DNA of 64,000 nt from Uranotaenia lowii (lineage: Eukaryota; Arthropoda; Insecta; Diptera; Culicidae), in the NCBI RefSeq assembly GCF_029784155.1, contig NC_073693.1, positions 19,560,502 to 19,624,501 of the forward strand. Direction: 5' to 3'. Position numbers and translations under genes: made by a program. Below the pieces are notes generated by a model. It was not told the DNA's origin. It did not search any database and saw only the letters and a program-made list of their open reading frames with translations. Below, piece after piece: positions 23,468-35,155 of this stretch (positions within the stretch are counted from its first letter, which is position 1; each line of letters opens with the position of its first letter).

Positions 23468-25226
23468 ACACAACACTTCCAGCAATTTGAGTCTGCTCAT
23501 GATTTTAATTTAAACGTTGTTAGTCCAATTGATGCTCAAATTTCCCTTGAATTTGATGATATTCTTTCTAAACAAAATGTATTTGAAAGTTCTTGTGAGA
23601 CAAATATTGATGAACTTAAATTGATTCTCAAAAAATTTAAAAATATGAAAGCCCCGGGGGAAGATGGGATTTTCTATATTCTTATAAAAAAGTTGCCTGA
23701 AAGCACTTTAAATTTTTTAGTTCAAATCTTCAATAAATGTTTTCAGTTGGCTTATTTTCCCAATAAATGGAAAAATGCCAAAGTAACTCCAATTTTAAAA
23801 CCTGGAAAAAGTGCTTCAGAGCCTTCAAGTTATCGACCAATTAGTTTGCTTCCTTCTTTAAGTAAACTATTTGAGAGAGTTATTTTGAATAGAATGATGA
23901 TTCACATTAATCAGAATTCTATTTTCCCTGATGAACAATTTGGTTTTCGTCATGGACATTCTACTACACATCAACTTTTGAGTGTAACTAATATGATTAA
24001 CGCTAGCAAATCTGAAGGATATTCAACTGGTGTTGCTCTTCGTGATATTGAAAAAGCTTTTGACAGTGTTTGGCACAAAGGTTTAGTAGCTAAATTAGCT
24101 CGATTTGATTTTCCTGTATATCTCACCAAAATTATTCAAAATTATTTGACTAGCCGAACCTTACAAGTAAGCTATCAAAATTCATGCTCTGAAAGGACAC
24201 CCATTAGAGCTGGTGTCCCTCAGGGTAGTATACTTGGGCCAATTTTATACAATATTTTTACTTCTGATCTTCCTGATGTACCAGAAGGAAAAGGTAGAAG
24301 ATTATTTGCTGATGATACTTTGCTTTCAGCCAAAGGTCGAAATTTACGGGTGGTGCGCAGTAGATTGCAACAAAATTTAAATTCCTTTTTGAATTACTTG
24401 AAAATGTGGAAAATTTCTCCTAACGCTTCCAAAACTCAACTTATTTTATTTCCCCATAAGCCAAGAGCTAAATTTTTAAAACCTAATGAAAATCATTCCA
24501 TAACTTTTAATGGGGTTTCATTAGAATGGTCTGATCACGTGAAGTACTTGGGACTAACACTTGATCGGAATCTTACTTTTAAAAATCACATTGAAGATAT
24601 TCAATCTAAATGTAATAAATACACTAAATCTCTTTATTCTCTCATCAACAGGAAATCCAAGTTGTGTCTGCGAAATAAGCTGCTTATTTATAAGCAAGTC
24701 TTCCGACCAGCGATAATGTATGCAGTTCCGATTTGGTCTAGCTGCTGCGCGACGAGGAAGAAAGCCATCCAGAGGATTCAGAACAAGGTTCTGAAAATGA
24801 TTTTGCGGCTTCCACCTTGGCACAGCACCGAAGATCTTCATCGGATTGCAGGCATTGAATCGATCGAAGAGATGGCCAACAAAATCATCTCCAACTTCAG
24901 AGGCAAATCGATGCAGTCTTCCATCGCAGAGATTCGTTCTCTTTACAATTAAGTTAGTTTTTAGGATATAGTTTAGGCTTAAGTTTATATATAAAAAATT
25001 TTTTTTTCTATACAGGATATTCTCCTATAAATCAAATAATTTATTGCTCTAGCAAATTTAAATCAAATAAATAATGTTTAATATCTACTTAATTAAAGAG
25101 TTGAACTGATCATAATTGATCTGAACACTTAATATACTGTAATAATATAACTTGAATGTGATGATTAAAAGGCTAATAAAGATTTATTTAAAAAAAAAAA
25201 AAAAAAAAAAAAAAACACAACACTTC
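23468..25226 (+). mobile_element. 5'-truncated Jockey-type LINE with 12-bp TSD
   Basis: The insert is bounded by the direct repeat ACACAACACTTC at 23468-23479 and 25215-25226. It begins inside the second open reading frame and ends in a polyadenylation signal (AATAAAG about 25175) followed by a run of about 25 A. This is the classic structure left by target-primed reverse transcription that stopped early: variable-length target duplication, missing 5' end, poly(A) tail. The reading frame is open from the breakpoint to its stop, so the copy is probably recent. It appears to have landed in or beside an older MITE remnant starting at 23316. It lacks the 5' UTR, ORF1 and endonuclease, so it cannot move by itself. 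Confidence 0.92.
23480..24952 (+). pseudogene. LINE ORF2 fragment: reverse transcriptase, Jockey clade
   Basis: This is the C-terminal half of a non-LTR retrotransposon ORF2, which copies element RNA into DNA at a nicked chromosome site. The frame is open from the truncation point at 23480; the first ATG at 23621 is internal and is not a true start. Visible reverse transcriptase blocks run in order: KAPGEDGI, the YRPISLL block, the DIEKAFDSVWH block carrying the first catalytic aspartate, GVPQGSILGP, and FADDT, the catalytic pair of aspartates in the Jockey-type form. A C-terminal region ending RSLYN follows. There is no internal stop or frameshift. The N-terminal endonuclease is missing, so I call it a truncated gene although what remains is intact. 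Jockey clade is my reading of motif style; CR1-like relatives are the alternative. Confidence 0.9.
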
Positions 25227-25339
25227 GGTAACTTAAAGACACTTATTTCGTCAAATTTGGTTCACTGATTTCTGTGAGATGTAGAATGCCATATTTCGGA
25301 GTTTCCCGGCGTAGATTTCTACGGGGTCCTAAATGTGTT

Positions 25340-25527
25340 AACATATTTTTTAGTCAATTTTGACCATTTTTTATTTATTTTTTATTTCCTCTTATCATAT
25401 TTTTGATACATTTGCTTTTCTTGTTTTGTTTGTAATGTTTGTTTGTTTTTTTTGGTCATATTTACTATTTTTGTCAGTCTCCATCATTTTTAGTTATATT
25501 TTTTTAATTTTTAGTCTTTTGTTTGTA
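25340..25527. repeat. T-rich degenerate minisatellite
   Basis: Plus-strand TTTTTGTCATT-like units, heavily decayed, continuing inside the MITE that follows (to about 25900). Similar to the T-rich patches at 17.2-18.8 kb. Confidence 0.5.
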
Positions 25528-26009
25528 CAGACCCCGTTCGATTTTTGCAACACACCCGTTCATTTTGTGTTGCCAAAATCGAATGTTGCCAAAATCGAAC
25601 GGTTTTTTTTCTCAACTTTTTTTCAGTTATTTTTACAAAATAACTGTTATTATTATCAAACATGTTATTTTTGGTTATTTTTCGACCATTTGTAGTCATT
25701 TTTTAATTTTTTTCATCTTGTTTTTGAAGCATTTTCCCCTTTTCTTGTTTTGTTTATAATGTTTGTTTTCATTTGTCATATTTGCTGTTTTTGTCGTTCT
25801 TCATCATTTTTTAGTTGTTTTTTGTCATTTTCAGTCTTAAGTTTGAATTTGTTTTTTAACTTTTTGAATTTTTCATCTTTTTGTCATTTTTTTTTTTAAC
25901 TTTTGTTTTTATTGTTGCATTTTATCACCATTTCAGAACATAAAAACGTATTTATGGTGTTTATCTCAATTCAATTGGTCCTAATGTTGCCAAAAACGAA
26001 CGGGGTCTG
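25528..26009. mobile_element. 482-bp MITE with 24-bp TIRs and TA target sites
   Basis: Terminal inverted repeats start CAGACCCCGTTCG at both ends and match over about 24 bp with two differences. The dinucleotide TA flanks both sides (25526-25527 and 26010-26011), as expected for Tc1/mariner-type integration. The left 100 bp contains further inverted copies of the end motif (near 25570-25605), a subterminal repeat arrangement. The interior is T-rich minisatellite-like DNA with no transposase. End fragments of the same family occur near 22874 and 23316. Confidence 0.82.
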
Positions 26010-26011
26010 TA

Positions 26012-26834
26012 TTTGTTTTTCAATGGAATCTCAACAGTTTTGTCATTTTCCAGTACTTTATGATTTTTTTTTGTTATATTCTATAAATATTTAAAATAAA
26101 CCGATTTTCATAAATTATACCAGTTTGGAATCGTCTACATGTTCACTATTTATTTATGAAGAAAAAAAATTATTGAAAATTGGTTGGTGTCTGCTGAAAA
26201 TTTAGCCGAAAGACCAAATGGCCAAAAAAGATGGCGTTTTTGAACAAAGATCGGCAACTGATTTAAAGATTTTTTCAAAGTTAAAAAAAGTTTTTGGTTT
26301 TCTGTATCGTATGTCATGTATGGAAATTTAAGAAAAAAAAAAGAAAAATCATTGATTTTTTTCTTGATAGCCAATGTTTTTTTACTGAATAATAAGCTGA
26401 TATGTATTTTTAAAAATGGTCCGATAAATTATTTAATCTATAAAAACATGAGCACCAATGGAAACTAAATAATTTTTTTGTGATATTTATCACATGGAGA
26501 ACCGCGATAAAACATACAACGAGAGATATAAAAAATTCGCTGATCCGTATATCAAAATAAAATTGATTAAATATGCAGATTTCAAATTCTTGAGTGAATT
26601 GAAGTGTCGTATTTGCTTTCTTATAATATTATTTTAAATTTAAGTTGACAATTTAGAGTAGTTGAGCTCAGGGTAACAATTAGCGTAAAGTAAAAGTCGA
26701 TATACCTCAGAATTGGTCCTCAATATGTTGAAATACTATGATTTAATACTAGAATTAGTCACCCTATCAGTCTCTTCATTCACTATCAGTTGGGATTCTG
26801 AAAGTTTGAACAGAAATATTCTGAAACTGACCTA
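26012..26834. other. AT-rich spacer, nothing recognised
   Basis: Stop-dense AT-rich sequence with no recognisable gene, terminal repeat or tandem structure. Confidence 0.5.
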
Positions 26835-27060
26835 AAACCAGAGATCCGAGACCTGAGACATGATATCCTAGGTCTCATGTCTTATATCCTTTGTCTCAGG
26901 TCTTAGGTTTCAAGTCTTAAGTTTCAGGTCTCAGGCCTCATGTCTCAGATCCTTTATCTCAGGTCTCAGGTCTCATGTCTCATGTCTCAAGTCTCAGGTT
27001 TCAGGTCTCAAGTCGCAGGTCTTAGCTCTCAGATATAATATCTAAGTATCTAAACTTTCA
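26835..27060. repeat. Heptamer minisatellite (TCAGGTC-type)
   Basis: Tandem and slightly degenerate 7-bp units AGGTCTC / TCAGGTC with variants TCATGTC and TTAGGTT fill about 220 bp. The unit and composition differ from the ACAAAAATG arrays. A second weak repeat of ACGGTTTTC-like units follows from about 27090 to 27190. Confidence 0.85.
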
Positions 27061-30000
27061 AAGCACTTCCCGGTCCCAACTTTAAAAGTTTTTTTTAACG
27101 GTTTCCGGCAATTTGCACGGTTTTTTTAAACAGTTTTCGGAAATAAAAAAGGTTTTTACATGGTTTTCAGAGATAACCACGGTTTTTTGCCTTTTTTTAC
27201 GTGGTACGTATACCAGTGTAAAAAAACAAACTTTACTGTATACATAAAAAATATGAATGCTTCTTATATGGTAAACTTCTATTGGCTTCAAATGTGATGG
27301 ATTGGAATCTTTTGCTTGATTGAATGTCATCAATTATACTCCTATTTCTGCTCATAAACGCCACCGATAACTTCAATATAACGTTTTTGGAAAAAGTGTT
27401 GAGATAGTGGAAAGATGAAAGCTGCTGTTCTTTGATTTTCAAAACATAAATTCAAAAATATTTAAACACGTATATTTTTTATATAAAACATAGCCTCTCG
27501 ATGATGAATCCTACGACAATGAATCGTGATCAACGTATGTACCTACTGCATTGCTCAACAATGCAAATAAGCGCAGCGATAATAGCCAGCTTATTTAAAT
27601 AAATCCACAATCCAATCCGCTGATCTCATCGATAATAATTTATATCTACCCAACAGCTTGCCAACAACAACAGGGACCCAGTATAAATCATAATGTGGAT
27701 ATAGATATGGAGAAAAAGGTCGGAGAGTACACAAGTTTGTGTACCATCATCAAATTGAGGATCAGCAGAGCAACTCGGCGGCGGCGGAGCTGCATAATTA
27801 AATTAGTTATGAACTTGGGGATCGTAAATTATTCCTTACTGGAAGATTACGAGTCAATAAATAATCCGCCCATTTCGGATGATTCCTGCCTGTTGTTGGG
27901 AACCATTTTAACGATATTACCCATTAGCAGCAATGTAAATTGTCCATTCACCATGTACAGTGCTGATCCAATTACAGCAAATTACATTTGAAACTACTAC
28001 GAAATGGAAGGGCAACAAACGCATCCGACGAGAGCATTCTAAAGCGAAAGAACCCTACACACAATTTCTGCTTCCGATAGTCATTGAAAGATAAGCCGTA
28101 TCATGATGCTGGAGCACTCAACTTTGAACATAGCTTCAAATTTGTACTCCAATTTCGAGATGTGGCTCCCGATTCGCTTGAACAGAAAACTGCACTGGCC
28201 CATTAACTCTCATCTGGTTCATCTCTCTGGGCCAACATTATTGTAATATTGAAACGAACCGGACCGGACCGGACTGGAAACTACTTCGTCGTCGACGAAC
28301 GAGAAGTAACATTCCGGTTTCGTTTGGCAAATCTTCGCGGAAAATTAAATACATAAATTAGCAGTTCCGCTCCCAGCTAACGTGGGGCGTTGTCATCGCC
28401 TTTCCTCTGGCGATGTGTATGTCTCGCACATCCTTTCTGTAACCTCGTTTAAGCTGCTACTTTGAGAAAGATTTGAGAATCTCGCCTAAACATAATCATC
28501 AGGGTAGATTAGTTTACAAATTTGGGTGCTTCTAGTGATTTGTGACCATTCTTGAGTCATTCTTATACAAAGCTTGGAGAAGGATTTATTTTTACAAAAA
28601 GAAACATAATGAAAGGCTTAATTCATCTTCAGATTGAACATTTTCGTCAAAACATTTAAAATCTGAAATAAAGGGCTCTCATAAGCAAATTCAACTATGA
28701 AGACGCTGTTTATCCCAAAATCTTGAATTTAACGTGAATTTAACGTAAGGAGCGAGGACCCCTCCAGGGTCGGGGCAAGAGCAAACGAAGAGGTTGGCGT
28801 AACTTTTGCACCGTGACCAGCATCTTCGGTTCAGCAGAGTTCAAACTCCAATAGAGGCCAGGCGCAGTCAATGTGGCACGTAATCGCACCGGCTCACAAT
28901 GTCATCTTTAGCGCAACAGATTTTCCACGCGCCTCAGCGAGGTCCGAACGCATCGCCAGCCACACAACTAATTGTGGTGTCCCCGTCGTCGTCGTCGTCG
29001 TAATTGAATTACAAAACACAGTTATTTTTTCCCATCAACTTCATCAAACTGCTCGCTTGGTTTGCTGCCGGTTGTCGTTGTTGAATGATGTGGTTGATGG
29101 TTTTCGCTTTTCTAACTCATTCAGCTGAGACGCGTCGTCGTCGTCGTCGTGGTCGACGTCGCAGTCGTCATTGTCCATTCGGAGACGTCCGTCGCCGAGG
29201 CCTCTCGTAATGCTATTGGGTGCTTCGAGAGAGCCAAATGTTTCGCAAACTAGCACCATACCATACTATTATGTTCCATCCATGGGCAGTGCCTAATTAT
29301 AGTGATGCATGTGGAAAAGTTTGGCCCCAAATGCCTTGGGCAGCCCTTTAAGGTCGATGACGCGCAGGTCTACAGTTTCTGTGGTTGTTTGTTGATGGTT
29401 CTTTTCAATGTTAACAATAATTCCTATTGGAAAGTTTAATCAGATCATTAACTTTTTCAGCTGAATGTTAGAACTAGATTACTTTAACATTTGTATCTTG
29501 TCCTCGTCACTCATCAATTCGATAATCAGAAGAAGGAAAGTCCAATCTTTGTTCACCAATCAAATGTACGAAATGGACAATACATTTTGGGCTAAAATTT
29601 AATTTCTAGAAGATTGTATATGAACTATTTTAGAGTTGGCTTCTGAAATGACTTACAACTAGCTTCTAACCATTTTACGTCTAAAGGCATCTCAAACTTA
29701 AATTTTATTAAGGTGGTTTTTTCATTGGGGTGAGAAGAAAGAGTAGGCGTGTGCTGAACCATCAGCACGTGTTTTCGGGTTCGTGTTTTCGTGCTGAAAA
29801 TTTTTTATCAAAATTCAAAGAAAATTTAATACCTATCTATGAAGATTTATAAATCTAATACAGTTGATAATGTTAAAAATGTGATGGAAAAGTGTTTTTG
29901 AGTAGAAGCGCGTTGAAACCGTACACAGAAGCTGTTAGTGAGGCTTCCCAAGGAAATGGTTGATTATTTGTTTGCTAAATCCATCATTATCAAATTGATA

Positions 30001-31367
30001 GCCGACAAAACCGTTGATACTCTCATACCAGCATTTTTAATTTTCAATAAGCGAAAAACTAAGGTAGATCGCTGAAATTCCAACAAAAAAATTTTCTCCG
30101 ATAAGCTGAAAGTGTTGCCTCTTAATGAGTCATTTAAACCTTACCTCAAACAAAAAATTTTTGCTAGATCCACAGCTCGTAAGCTGTATATCTGGTTCCG
30201 AGGCTATGGGACAGATGATTTCTAATGAACGACAAAACTTATGAAAAACCAGCGTTTGAATCCTATACCACGTCTGCTCGTGGCAAGGTCCCGAGTATAT
30301 TAAAGTATGTATTTGCTGGGTATTTTGTATAAAATATAATGATTGGCCAAAATTCTGCTCCTGTGAAAAAAACAACAATTTTCAAAACGAAAACTATGGT
30401 TTCCACTCTTTTCAAAAGCCTAAAAAGAGTTATCTTTTATGTACCCTTCGCAACCTACGATCTATACTAACCGATTATACTTTAAGTTCAATCTCCTCAT
30501 GGATTTACTTCGTTATTGCCAGATTTTGCCAGCAGAAATTCCATTAAAAACGCTCAAGTGGCTCAAAAATAATCAAATTTGCTAATTTCGAAACAGCTGT
30601 ATCCACTAAAGTGGCCTTAGTTTCTTTTAAAAGAGAAGTATTGGTCCGAAAAGTATCAGAAATTGAAGGAAGGGGATATAGCCACCTAAAATACAGATTA
30701 GACGAAGTATTAGTTTGAAAAACTGATCATTATCATGACTGAAAAAAGTGTGCGCTGGCCGAAGGGAGGTACCAAGAATAAAGTAGAATTTATTCTTACA
30801 ATTTATTTTATTTACATAGTATTCCGTCTCACGACATAACTTGACGAACATAATTCCTAAAATTCACTCGGTTCATAGCAACCGTTCTTACAAAAAAACG
30901 ATAAATAATTATTTTCAAATTTTTTCATGAATAATCTTAAGATTACCTCCATTTCCTTTATAGAAAGTATTTAGATCAAACGAAAGGTTTTTGAGATACA
31001 CGCATTCGTAACTGTCCCATTTCTAAAAGAACTAAGCTTTATGTGATCGTAGTTGGTTCCTTATAATTTTTAGAAATTAAATATGGCAACCTAATAAGTA
31101 TTCAAATAATATCTGAAGTAGGTAATGAGGAAAATATTATTGAGTGCATTGTTTTTGGTGGCAAAATATTGGCAAAAAGTAAAAAAAAAGCGCAATTATT
31201 TGGTTGCAAGCTTTGCATGAGCGATGAAATTAAAGCGAAAACAGTGTTTCATGTGTGGGAGGAAGAGCAGCATCAAATTTTGATAAACGACTAAAATGAT
31301 TCAAGAGCAACAATCTCGATTCTGAACTAAAGCCAAAACCTTGAAATCTTATTCCAGGTCCATAATA
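27061..31367. other. Long stretch without a supported gene
   Basis: No frame over 100 codons and no family domain. The part from 28000 to 29300 is more complex and richer in CG than its surroundings, with GTC/GAC triplet runs near 28988-29001 and 29130-29150; it could be regulatory DNA or a noncoding exon. The 71-codon minus frame at 29044-29259 with a run of aspartates is explained by the triplet run. The rest is AT-rich. Confidence 0.4.
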
Positions 31368-32620
31368 CTAAAGGGTGATATGGTCAAAATTTGGTCAAAG
31401 GAAAACGGTGAAATCGTTTATTAAAAAAATCAAATTAAATTTCTTTTTCAAGTTTAATTAGTATAAAATTCAGGAAAAATATTCCGTTAGGCTTCCGCTT
31501 TTCCAAATCCGAATGTCCGGGCCATACGCTTAACCCCTGTCATCAGATTTTGTATAGCCATCTTGTCCACCTTCTTCGCCGCAGAAAGCAAGTTTGCCTT
31601 CAACTGCTGCTCGTCCTTAGCAGTTTTTTTGGTCTTCTTTAGGTTCCGCTTGACAATAGCCCAGTATTTCTCAATTTGGCGGAGCTCTCGCGTGTTGGGA
31701 GGGTTCTTGTCCTTGAGAATCACCTGCACGTTGTTGGCAGCGTACCACTCCATGGCCTTTTTACCGTAATGGCAAGATGCCAAATCCGGCCAAAACAGTA
31801 CGGAACAACCGTGTTTCTTCAGGAAAGGCAGCATACGTTTATTCAAACACTCTTTCACGTAAATTTCCTGGTTGACAGTCCCGGAAGCTATGAAAATGCT
31901 GCTTTTCAAGCCACAGGTACAGATGGCTTGTCAAATCAGATATTTCTTCGTGAACTTTGACAGTTTCATGTGCTTGAAAATATCTGATACCTTTCCCCTT
32001 CCTTTTGCCGTATAAAACTCCTATCCCGGAAGCTGCTTGTAGTCGGCTTTGACGTAGGTTTCGTCGTCCATTATCACGCAGTCAAACTTCGTCAGCATCG
32101 TCGTGTACAGCCTCCGGGATCGCGCTTTGGCCGTCGTATTTTGTTTATCATCGCGATTTGGAGTCACTACCTTCTTGTAAGTCGATACACCCAGCTTATT
32201 TGCGGCATCTCGGAGAGAGAGGTTAGGGTTTCGCTTTAAACTACCGGCAACTCTCTTTGTCGTCTCAGCGGCTTCCGGTTTTCGATTTCCTCCCGATCCA
32301 GACTTCCTGGCTGTCGACAAACGTTCCCCAAACACTTTAATTACATTTGTAACGGTTGATTTGGCAACTTTTAGCGATTTTGCCAGCTTTGCGTGCGAGT
32401 AGCTCGGATTTTCACGATGCGCGAGCAAAATTTTGATACGCTGCTCTTCTTCCTTGGACGGCATTTTGACAATTGAAGAGTGAATTCCAAAATCAAAATA
32501 GGAGCAACATTCTATGCACACACACCTTCAAAATTACGGGTGTTCAGGTTTTTTAAATGCAAAATTGATAGAAATACGTCAAGTTGATATTGACCAAATT
32601 TTGACCGTATCACCCTTTAG
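31368..32620 (-). mobile_element. DD37E Tc1/mariner-type transposon, decayed
   Basis: A 1,253-bp element with terminal inverted repeats starting CTAAAGGGTGATA and matching for about 30 bp with one difference near the ends. It is flanked by TA on both sides (31366-31367 and 32621-32622), the standard target duplication of the IS630/Tc1/mariner superfamily. It holds one transposase gene on the minus strand with premature stops. The ends are well preserved, so the copy could still be mobilised by a transposase made elsewhere. Confidence 0.92.
31487..32464 (-). pseudogene. DD37E transposase, two in-frame stops
   Basis: This is a cut-and-paste transposase. The N-terminal part, starting at the methionine at 32464, has a helix-turn-helix (lysine-rich, with the AKSLKVAKSTVTNV segment) and a second DNA-binding helix region. 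The catalytic triad is visible: first aspartate in IMDDETY, second in FWPDLASCHY, and a glutamate in RQIEKYW. Counting the residues between the last two gives 37, the DD37E signature described from mosquitoes. The reading frame stays in phase but is cut by a TAG just after the QLPG segment near 32020 and a TGA near 31940. The segment between the helix-turn-helix region and the first aspartate looks shorter than usual, which suggests a small in-frame deletion. It is therefore a pseudogene. An upstream methionine at 32521 is less likely as the start. Confidence 0.9.
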
Positions 32621-32622
32621 TA

Positions 32623-33483
32623 CTGTTTTTCAAAAAAAAATTCTTACTTGTTGATCGAAATTTAGTCCCGACTACTGAATTTAAATAAGATAAGACTAAG
32701 TTTGCCAGATTGCCCAGATGTTCTCCGATTTTGCTCACTTTATTTGCTAAATAAACGAAATTTCATTTTATTCATTAGAATTATGTATTTTGCGTCTCAA
32801 TTTTCTGAGCAAATTGCAAATGAATAATTTGGATATTGGCGGATATTGGGGAAAATAACCCGAAATGGCACTCCTTTAATCTGGTAAGCTTAGGTTAGCA
32901 AAATTTCGCATTTTGTGGTTTCTAGCTTGCTAATAAACATTGAAGCGATGATCTGATGATCTGTGATCTGATTTCTCATTTTTTAATTAGTGTTTTGTTC
33001 TTAAAATCCAGTTTGGATGGATAATCATTGCGAAAAAAAATCTGATTCGAATCTGGATGTTGCACTTCAAACCTCAATACATTGCATTTTCCGTTCTCGA
33101 CGAAACTCATCATTTCCGAATGTGAAAATAAAATAAAATAAATAACAGCTGTTAAAACATTACAACTTTTAATTCTTTTGCAGAATTGGAACTTAAAAAA
33201 GTTTCATGATGGCGATCCAGAATTGAAAAATCTGAAACAGTTTCATCATTCGCAATATTCCACTAGATTTTCAAATTGAATTTAAAATAAATAACCTGAA
33301 GAAAGAATTCATATTAGAAGCCGATAATTCAGAAGTCAAATGAGAGATTTCTTGTTGAGGGTTCTGATAAAAATTTCGCTGTTTGGTTCATCATTAAAAG
33401 AAATTATTATCTGACTGGAACTTAAGTTAAAAAATCGCTTTTACCTATATTCGAAATTCAGATTTTGAAATGAGGTTTAAAAG
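32623..33483. other. AT-rich DNA, nothing recognised
   Basis: No gene, tandem repeat or transposon end could be supported. Confidence 0.45.
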
Positions 33484-34567
33484 GCAGGATTCAAGTCTGG
33501 AATTGCTTATGCTTATGCTTATGATACGTACACAGCCAGATCTTGTCAGCATCCCGGTGAAAAGTAAAAATACATTTACTATTCATCTTATCAAGGCCGG
33601 GCCCACTGTGCAGTATTGGACGCAGAGACGACTGGAACCAGGGGAGGAAGAAACGTGGACAACAGTACCATACGTTCCCATGTTCATTTAATATTTATTC
33701 GTTGGGAGCATAGATGCTAAGATATTTCTATGCTCCTTGGTGTTGGGCCTTGCGATTCTTCCTTCAGGGGATGGAAATGAGGTTTTTCTACATGGAGTCC
33801 AAAAGTTAACAATACAATAATTGAAGAAATTTCTTTAATCATTATACACTGTTTAGTTGTTCTGGATCCCTGTACCTTCATCTCAGGTCATCGACCATGG
33901 TTATAGCGCCATTGCCCGCTTTTGAAAAAATTTGAAAGAGCAGAGAAATTATTAAAACAGCACCAAAATCCTTAGAATTTTTCCATTCTAAAAGATTTCA
34001 GCGCCAAAAGGAATACATATATGTACATTATGACATACTAAAAATATCAAAAGCAAAATTCTAAAAACAATTATTTATGATTAGATTTAATAACAATGAT
34101 TAAAACAACGTGTGTTGCGCGCAATACATAATATCATTAGTTGTGCGCTATGTTTCCAGTATACATATTTAAACAATTCGGTTGGCGTCTACTAGAATTA
34201 TCAGATTATTCACGAATGATGCTTGAATAAGCCCCTTTAAAACAGCAACTGTATATGTCCCGAAAAAAGTGACCAAACATAACGGGTCACGCTCACCCAT
34301 TTTTTCAACAGCAGCGGCGCATCAGCCGCTGACTTTTATCATTTTTCCAAACCAAATAAGATGGAGATCTGATGGAACAACTCTTCCCCAGACTACCCGT
34401 AATTTATTTCACTGAACTTATACACAATCGGTTGCATTCCCGTATCACCATCAATTCCAACGTATTTTATTGAAAGAATCTTAAAAAAAGGGAACATTTT
34501 TAATTTTAATTTAGGGAAAAATTTTCTACACTTTTTCAGATTAATGCAGGATTCAAGTCTGGAATTG
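33484..34567 (-). mobile_element. LINE or SINE-like insert with 22-bp TSD
   Basis: A perfect 22-bp direct repeat is found at 33484-33505 and 34546-34567, enclosing about 1,040 bp. The left inner edge has CTTATG three times (33506-33523), which on the minus strand is a CATAAG microsatellite tail. Long, perfect target duplications plus a simple-sequence tail fit a minus-strand non-LTR retrotransposon or a passenger it copied. No reverse transcriptase motif is present, so the copy is a 5'-truncated or nonautonomous one. I cannot name the family. Confidence 0.6.
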
Positions 34568-35155
34568 AAATAAAAACTTAAGATTTAGATTCACCTAGAA
34601 GTTTAGTTTAGTAATCAAGATAAAAATATCAATATGAGAATTTCATTAGGGATTCAAATTGCACGAGATTGCAGTTTCATATTGTTAATTCTAGATTCGA
34701 AATTTAAATTTTACATTCAAACACAGTCATAATGAAAAAAAAAAAAACAAACCAGAAGAAACCACAAATATAAAGTTAAATTGAGATTCCTTTGTGTTTA
34801 AAGATTTCGTTCTTTGAAAAATCTAGATTTCATTTTTTTTTAAATTTACAGGATTTATTAAGCAATATATTAATGATGAATTTAAGTTTCAAGTGAGAAG
34901 ATTTGAACTACAAACTTAATCTCTTACTTTGATTTCAGAATATTTTGAGGTTGAAAAGAATAAGCTTATTCTTCAATAAATTAAGAAATTACATTTTTTT
35001 TCTAAAAAAATCTTGAAAATCCGATATCTTTTTTATGTACATAAAAATAATTGCAAATTCTCGAACTTTATTTTGAAAGTAAGAATTTAAATAAACCCTC
35101 CTGCCCCCATAAGCCGGTTCTTGGGGTACACTAACATAAATTGAATAAATGATTG
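34568..35155. other. AT-rich spacer, nothing recognised
   Basis: Stop-dense AT-rich sequence with A runs near 34737. No supported feature. Confidence 0.5.

Noticed and set aside
29044..29259. A 71-codon minus-strand frame with an aspartate run
   Set aside because: The acidic run is the complement of a GTC triplet repeat; there is no homology pattern, splice context or conservation evidence.
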